NCBI GenBank assembly: GCA_030148745.1
Contig: JASBSV010000005.1
Location: 27,217 to 91,216, forward strand
Length of the DNA stretch: 64,000 nucleotides
Direction of reading: 5' to 3'
DNA from: Paracoccaceae bacterium
Lineage (GTDB): Bacteria; Pseudomonadota; Alphaproteobacteria; Rhodobacterales; Rhodobacteraceae
The position numbers and the translations under genes are program-made. This document shows positions 58,364 to 64,000 of the stretch, piece after piece. The notes beneath the pieces are model-generated. The model ran no database searches. It saw nothing but the letters and a program-made list of their open reading frames with translations, and was not told the origin of the DNA. Within the stretch, counting starts at the first letter, position 1; each line of letters starts with the position of its first letter.

Positions 58364-60691
58364 ATGAGCGACCAGATCGAAAATACCGGGGCTGAACCCG
58401 CTGAAATATCCGAGCCGCTGCGCCGCGCCATCGGCGAGCGTTATCTGACCTATGCATTGTCCACGATCATGCATCGCGCGCTTCCGGATGCGCGCGACGG
58501 GCTCAAGCCGGTTCACCGCCGTATTCTTTACGCGATGCGCGAACTTCGGCTGGCCTCGGGCGGGGGATTTCGCAAATCGGCCAAGATATCGGGTGATGTG
58601 ATGGGCAACTATCACCCCCATGGCGATGCGGCGATCTATGACGCGATGGCGCGTCTGGCTCAGGATTTCAGCGTGCGTTACCCGCTGGTCGACGGGCAGG
58701 GTAACTTTGGCAATATCGACGGCGATAACCCTGCCGCCAGCCGCTATACCGAAGCGCGCCTGACCGCCGCCGCCGAGGCGTTGATGGAAGGGCTGACCGA
58801 AAACGCGGTCGATTTTCGTGACAATTACGATGGCACCCTGCAGGAACCTGTCGTCCTGCCGGCGGCCTTTCCAAATCTTCTGGCCAATGGCTCCAGCGGG
58901 ATCGCGGTGGGCATGGCCACCAATATTCCGCCCCATAACGTGGCCGAGCTTTGCGATGCCTGCCTGCACCTGATCAAGGCGCCCAATGCCCGTGACGAGA
59001 CCCTGATCGAATATGTTCCCGGCCCTGATTTTCCCACCGGCGGCGTGATCGTCGAGCCGCGCGAGAATATCATCGAAGCCTATCGCGCCGGGCGCGGATC
59101 CTTTCGCCTGCGTTGCCGCTACGAGGTCGAAGATCTGGGCCGCGGGCAGTGGCAGATCGTGATCACCGAGATCCCCTATCAGGTTCAGAAATCCAAACTG
59201 ATCGAAAAGATCGCTGAGTTGATCCAGACAAAGAAGATCCCGATCCTCGCCGATATACGCGACGAAAGCGCTGATGACATCAGGCTGATCCTCGAGCCGC
59301 GCTCAAAGAACGTGGAGCCCGACGTTCTGATGGGCATGCTCTATCGAAACAGCGATCTTGAGGTTCGGTTTTCGCTGAACATGAACGTTCTGATCGACGG
59401 GCTGACACCTCAGGTCTGTTCGATGAAAGAGGTCCTGCGCGCCTTTCTCGATCACCGCCGCGACGTCCTGCTGCGCCGTTCGCGCCACCGGCTGGATAAG
59501 ATCGATCACCGGCTGGAAGTTCTGGAAGGTTTCATTGTCGCTTTCCTGAACCTCGACAGGGTGATCGACATTATCCGTTATGACGACGATCCGAAAACCG
59601 CCCTTATGGTCGAGGATTGGTCGCAAAGCTTTGTTCGGGCAACCTCGGAATCCGACTATGTCTCGCCGCGCGGGGACGGGCAGGGCGCTGATGACGATTT
59701 CGGCCTGAGTGAGGTTCAGGCCGAGGCGATCCTGAACATGCGTCTACGCTCACTGCGTCGTCTGGAGGAGCTTGAGCTTCTGCGCGAGCAGACCGAGTTG
59801 ATGGAGGAACGCGCCGGCATCGAGGATCTGTTGGAGGACGAGGCCCTGCAATGGGCGCGCATCGCCGAGCAGTTGCGCGAAACCCGCAAAGCCTTTGGCA
59901 AGGATCATCCCGCCGGCGCGCGCCGGACCATCTTTGCCGAAGCCGGCGCTGTCGAAGAGGTGCCGCTGGAGGCGATGATCGAGCGTGAGCCGATCACCGT
60001 GGTATGCAGTCAGATGGGCTGGATCCGGGCGATGACCGGTCACATTGACCTGAACCGCGAGCTTAAGTTCAAGGATGGCGACGGGCCGCGCTTTATCTTT
60101 CACGCCGAAACCACGGACCGCCTGCTGGCCTTTGGATCGAACGGGCGGTTTTACACGATCTCGGCCTCGAGCCTGCCGGGCGGGCGCGGCATGGGTGAGC
60201 CTTTGCGCCTGATCGTGGATCTGCCCAACGAGACCGCGCTGATCGATCTTTTCGTGCATGTGCCGGGGCGGCGGCTGATTGTGGCCTCGTCCGCGGGCGA
60301 CGGTTTTGTCGTGCCTGAAAATGATGTCATGGCCCAGACGCGTGCCGGCAAGCAGGTTCTGAATGTCCGCGGCGAGGTTTCCGCCTTGGTTTGCCGGCCG
60401 GTGCAGGGCGATCATGTCGCGGCCGTTGGCGAAAATCGCAAACTTGTCATCTTTCCGGTATCCGAACTGCCAGAAATGGGCCGGGGCAAGGGTGTGAGGT
60501 TGCAAAAGTACAAGGATGGCGGCATGGCCGATGCCACCACATTCGTTCTTGAAGAGGGGCTAAAGTGGCTCGATGGCGGTGGCCGGACGCGCACCGTTCC
60601 CGCGGGCGAGCTGGCCGAATGGATCGGCAAACGCGCCAGTGCCGGTCGCATGGCCCCGCGCGGATTTCCAAGGGATAACCGGTTTACGTGA
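58364..60691 (+). CDS. parC: DNA topoisomerase IV subunit A
   Basis: [88 protein letters not shown]. Confidence 0.95.
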   Translation: MSDQIENTGAEPAEISEPLRRAIGERYLTYALSTIMHRALPDARDGLKPVHRRILYAMRELRLASGGGFRKSAKISGDVMGNYHPHGDAAIYDAMARLAQDFSVRYPLVDGQGNFGNIDGDNPAASRYTEARLTAAAEALMEGLTENAVDFRDNYDGTLQEPVVLPAAFPNLLANGSSGIAVGMATNIPPHNVAELCDACLHLIKAPNARDETLIEYVPGPDFPTGGVIVEPRENIIEAYRAGRGSFRLRCRYEVEDLGRGQWQIVITEIPYQVQKSKLIEKIAELIQTKKIPILADIRDESADDIRLILEPRSKNVEPDVLMGMLYRNSDLEVRFSLNMNVLIDGLTPQVCSMKEVLRAFLDHRRDVLLRRSRHRLDKIDHRLEVLEGFIVAFLNLDRVIDIIRYDDDPKTALMVEDWSQSFVRATSESDYVSPRGDGQGADDDFGLSEVQAEAILNMRLRSLRRLEELELLREQTELMEERAGIEDLLEDEALQWARIAEQLRETRKAFGKDHPAGARRTIFAEAGAVEEVPLEAMIEREPITVVCSQMGWIRAMTGHIDLNRELKFKDGDGPRFIFHAETTDRLLAFGSNGRFYTISASSLPGGRGMGEPLRLIVDLPNETALIDLFVHVPGRRLIVASSAGDGFVVPENDVMAQTRAGKQVLNVRGEVSALVCRPVQGDHVAAVGENRKLVIFPVSELPEMGRGKGVRLQKYKDGGMADATTFVLEEGLKWLDGGGRTRTVPAGELAEWIGKRASAGRMAPRGFPRDNRFT

Positions 60692-61878
60692 TCAGCCTGA
60701 GCGACCTCGACACAGAATATGCGGGCAGAAAAGCGCCGCTGTTCCGCTTGGTCCTGGGCGCATCTGTCTTAACCGTTCTGACGCTTGGCTTTTACCGCTT
60801 CTGGATGAAAACCCGCCTGCGCCGATATTACTGGAGCGCCATTCGCCCTGGCGGTCTGTCGCTGGAATATGTCGGGCGCGGGTCGGAAAAGCTTTTGGGG
60901 TTTCTGATCGCGGTTGTGTTTCTGGCCTTTTACATTGGCATCGTGAACCTGATCCTGGTCTTTTTCAGCTTTTCGGTTCTGGATGGGCCGGGTGCGGCTT
61001 ATGCGATGTCCTTTGTGGGGATCATCCCGCTGGTCTTTTTTGCGCGCTATCGTGCGCGGCGCTATATTTTGGCGCGCACCCGCTGGCGCGGCATCCGCAT
61101 GGGGCTGGAGCCCGGTGCATGGGGCTATTCCTGGCGGGCGATGATGCATTGGACGCTGGCGATCCTGACGCTGGGCGTACTGTGGCCGCGCGCCACATTC
61201 TGGCTTGAGAAGTACCGAACCGATCGCACCTGGTTTGGCGATCTGAGGCTTACCCAGGGTGGCCGCTGGACCATGCTCTATCGCCCGTTCAGGCATTTTC
61301 TTGTGCCCTGGATTGTTAGCCTGGCCGTTGTCGCGGCGGCGCTGGCTGGCGGTGATCTTCGGCTTTTGTTGCTGCTTGTCCTGACCGTGCCATGGACGAT
61401 TTTCGGCATCTTTCACTATCTGGTGCAAAGTTTCCGGATTCTGGCCGAGGCGAAGACCGCCGATGGTGTCGAGTTCAAGGCGGCACCGCGCACCGGACGG
61501 ATCATCGGGATTTATGCGCTGGGCCTGACGCTGGCCTATAGTTCGACCACCGCGCTGGTCGCGGTCGCCGGCGTGCTGCTGTTTGCGCTCTTTAACCTCA
61601 GCGGCCTGCCGCATGATCTTTTGACCGAGATGTTTTCCCGCGTCACCGTGGCAGGCTGGCTGATGGCCGCGGCCAGCATTGTGGCATATTTCGCCATTTT
61701 CATCGCCTATGGGGCCTTCTATCAGATTTTCGTGACGATGCCGGTCATCGGCCATTATGCAGAAACCCTGACAATCGGCGGCCGGGCGCGGCTTAACAAG
61801 GTCCGGCAGCGCCGCCGCGACGAATTTGCCGAGGCGGACGGTTTTGCCGAAGCGCTGGATCTGGGGGCGGCGATATGA
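60688..61878 (+). CDS. DUF898 (YjgN) family membrane protein
   Basis: Multi-TM, with [30 protein letters not shown]-type overlap with parC. Confidence 0.8.
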   Translation: MISLSDLDTEYAGRKAPLFRLVLGASVLTVLTLGFYRFWMKTRLRRYYWSAIRPGGLSLEYVGRGSEKLLGFLIAVVFLAFYIGIVNLILVFFSFSVLDGPGAAYAMSFVGIIPLVFFARYRARRYILARTRWRGIRMGLEPGAWGYSWRAMMHWTLAILTLGVLWPRATFWLEKYRTDRTWFGDLRLTQGGRWTMLYRPFRHFLVPWIVSLAVVAAALAGGDLRLLLLLVLTVPWTIFGIFHYLVQSFRILAEAKTADGVEFKAAPRTGRIIGIYALGLTLAYSSTTALVAVAGVLLFALFNLSGLPHDLLTEMFSRVTVAGWLMAAASIVAYFAIFIAYGAFYQIFVTMPVIGHYAETLTIGGRARLNKVRQRRRDEFAEADGFAEALDLGAAI

Positions 61879-63023
61879 GCCGGGCAGATAGCCAAGACAA
61901 TCCGCCGACCTTATCGATTTTCGCCGATTATTTCGATGGCGTTTCGGCGCGCGTGCAGCGCGTCGCCGTAAGCCTTGCCGGCGATCAGACGGCCGCACTG
62001 GAGATCGGGCCACCCGAAGGCGAGGCTTTCGAATGGCCGCTTGACCGGCTGCGCGCTTTGCCCGATCAGGCCCACAAAAGCAGCCTGACCCTTGGCCGGA
62101 GCGACGATCCGCTGGCCCGGCTGGTGATCACCGATCCGGCGGCTATCGCAATGCTGCGCCGTCGGTGCAGCACACTCAGCGCGCGGGCGCCGGTGACCGG
62201 GCTTGGGCGCCTGATCGGCTGGGGCGCAGGCGCGGTTGCCTCGGTGGCGTTGATCATTGGCGTGCTGATCCCCTTGATGGCCAACCAGCTTGCGCAGCTA
62301 CTTCCGCCCGAGGGTGAAAAAGCGCTGGGCGATGCGACCTTTGAACAGGTGCGTCAGGCGCTTGGCCAGCAGGGCGCGGCGGCGCTCAGGGTTTGTGACG
62401 GGCCAAAGGGTGCTGCCGCGCTGAAGCTGATGCAGGCGCGGCTGACCGATGGGCTCGATCTGCCTTATCCGCTGACGGTGCGGGTGCTGCAGGGCGAGCC
62501 GGTCAATGCCTTTGCCCTGCCGGGGGGGTATATCGTCTTTTTCGACGGTTTGTTTGCGGCGGCAAACTCGCCCGATGAGGTCGCGGCGGTGATGGCCCAT
62601 GAGCTGGGCCATGTCGTGGCGCGCGATCCCACCCGCATCGCGCTCAGATCGGCAGGCTCAATCGGTGTCTTAGGTCTGCTTTTCGGGGATTTCGCGGGCG
62701 GCGGTATCGCGCTTTTGCTGGCCGAGCGGCTGGTTCAGGCAAATTATACCCAAGCCGCCGAAGCCGCCGCCGACCGTTTCGCCTATGACCGGCTGCGCGG
62801 GGCCGGGTTAAGGCCCGATGCTCTTGCGGCGCTGTTCAAAACGCTTAAGGCGCAAAATCCCGGTGCAGAGGCGGGCGGCATTGTCTCGCATTTTTCGTCG
62901 CACCCGGCGCTTGGCGATCGCATTGCCGCCGCCGAAGCGGCCAGCGCCGGCCTGAGCGCGGCGCGGCAACCCGCGCTTACAAAGGCCCAGTGGCGCGCGC
63001 TGAAAGGGATATGCCGCGAGTGA
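61875..63023 (+). CDS. M48 family metallopeptidase
   Basis: VNAFALPGGYIVFFDGLFAAANSPDEVAAVMAHELGHVVARDPTRIALRS (HELGH zinc motif). Confidence 0.9.
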   Translation: MSRADSQDNPPTLSIFADYFDGVSARVQRVAVSLAGDQTAALEIGPPEGEAFEWPLDRLRALPDQAHKSSLTLGRSDDPLARLVITDPAAIAMLRRRCSTLSARAPVTGLGRLIGWGAGAVASVALIIGVLIPLMANQLAQLLPPEGEKALGDATFEQVRQALGQQGAAALRVCDGPKGAAALKLMQARLTDGLDLPYPLTVRVLQGEPVNAFALPGGYIVFFDGLFAAANSPDEVAAVMAHELGHVVARDPTRIALRSAGSIGVLGLLFGDFAGGGIALLLAERLVQANYTQAAEAAADRFAYDRLRGAGLRPDALAALFKTLKAQNPGAEAGGIVSHFSSHPALGDRIAAAEAASAGLSAARQPALTKAQWRALKGICRE

Positions 63024-63106
63024 CACTCCGCCGATCGGCACCGGCGTGATTGCGCCTTTGCCGGGTCTCGGCTATCCCTGCGCAGGTCATTGAAACCGGA
63101 GGCCGC

Positions 63107-63727
63107 ATGCTTTCAACCCCTCGCCGTATTTTTGCGCTCCTGCTCCTGCTGACCGGCCTCGGGGCCTGTAGCCTGCCCGAGCCGGCAAATGCGCCGCCCG
63201 CCGACATGGGCAATTTCCGTTTGGGGTATAACGTGGTTCTGGCCAAAGAGCCGGTGATCGGCCCATTGTCGCGCACCGCCGATGAGGGTAGCTGGCAGGC
63301 CGCCATCAAGGAGGCGATCGACAAGCGTTTTGGCGGCTACGAGGGCGATAAGCTTTATCATCTGGGGATTAACGTCGAAGCCTATGTTCTGGCCCGCGCC
63401 GGCATCCCGCTGATCATCAGTCCCAAATCGGCGCTTATCATCAACGTCACCGTATGGGATGACGCCGCCGGCAAGAAGCTTAACGAAAAACCCAAGCAGT
63501 TGACGGTGCTGGAAAGCCTTTCCGACAAGACGGTGATCGGATCGGGCCTGACCCAAAGCAAAGAGCAGCAGCAGCTTAATCTGGCGACAAACGCGGCGCG
63601 CGCTGTTCAGGAGTGGTTGCTGAAGAACCCGCAGTGGTTTGGTCTGGGCGAAGAGGGCGCCGCCGCACCGCCCGCCGCAGGCGATGCGCTGCCGGGCGCT
63701 GCTCCGACAGATCCGCCGGTGAACTGA
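63107..63727 (+). CDS. Hypothetical lipoprotein
   Basis: Lipobox LLLLLTGLGACS; secreted-protein composition; Pro/Ala-rich C-terminus. Confidence 0.7.
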   Translation: MLSTPRRIFALLLLLTGLGACSLPEPANAPPADMGNFRLGYNVVLAKEPVIGPLSRTADEGSWQAAIKEAIDKRFGGYEGDKLYHLGINVEAYVLARAGIPLIISPKSALIINVTVWDDAAGKKLNEKPKQLTVLESLSDKTVIGSGLTQSKEQQQLNLATNAARAVQEWLLKNPQWFGLGEEGAAAPPAAGDALPGAAPTDPPVN

Positions 63728-63812
63728 CGCTTGATTTTTGTTTTGCGGCGGCTTATGTCGCGCGCGGAGTGAAATCGGGCCGATGGCCCCCAAGTGACGA
63801 GGCATCCGCGCG

Positions 63813-64000
63813 ATGGCAAAGGCAAAATTTGAGCGTAACAAGCCGCATGTTAACATCGGCACGATTGGTCACGTTGACCACGGCAAGACGACGCTGACGG
63901 CGGCGATCACGAAGTATTTCGGTGATTTTCAGGCATATGACCAGATTGACGGCGCGCCGGAAGAGAAGGCGCGCGGGATCACGATCTCGACGGCTCACGT
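63813..64000 (+). CDS. tuf: Elongation factor Tu (N-terminal part; runs off window end)
   Basis: [63 protein letters not shown], translated directly (not in the ORF track). Confidence 0.97.
   Translation, partial: MAKAKFERNKPHVNIGTIGHVDHGKTTLTAAITKYFGDFQAYDQIDGAPEEKARGITISTAH

Noticed and set aside
60769-62013. 414-aa minus-strand ORF
   Set aside because: Antisense to the DUF898 gene; low-complexity Arg/Gln-rich translation.
1-64000. CRISPR arrays, transposases, prophage genes, rRNA or tRNA genes
   Set aside because: None recognised by eye; intergenic gaps are short and show no array periodicity or obvious tRNA shape. A tRNAscan-SE/Infernal run would be needed to exclude tRNAs and small ncRNAs formally.

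Overview
This 64 kb window is from a GC-rich alphaproteobacterial chromosome, most like Rhodobacterales. That placement rests on gene order and protein character, not on a search. It contains: (i) a large B12/cobalt region (~0.6-24.5 kb) with cobO, cobN, cobW, cbiB, cobC, a His-tailed long cbiX, cobH, cobL, cobI, a CbiG-CobJ fusion and cobM, plus cbtAB behind a clear cobalamin riboswitch; (ii) smc; (iii) three tandem, translationally coupled peptide-deformylase genes leading into fmt, the third of which has lost the catalytic Cys and Glu; (iv) rpoZ-rel; (v) pdxJ-qor-acpS-lepB-rnc-era-DUF1491-recO; (vi) pckA divergent from chvI-chvG-hprK-rapZ-EIIA-HPr; (vii) etfBA, a PduO-type adenosyltransferase, parC, an M48 protease and the start of tuf. 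I saw no CRISPR array, transposase, prophage or rRNA, and found no tRNA by eye. The items most worth a second look are the degenerate third deformylase, a short W-rich ORF with a perfect Shine-Dalgarno coupled to cbiX, the paired Lin0512 paralogues next to cobO, a DUF1636 Cys protein beside cbtAB, a ~100 bp nested palindrome at 52.0 kb, a degenerate lone receiver domain with a CtrA-like upstream site, and a hybrid aerobic/anaerobic B12 gene set.
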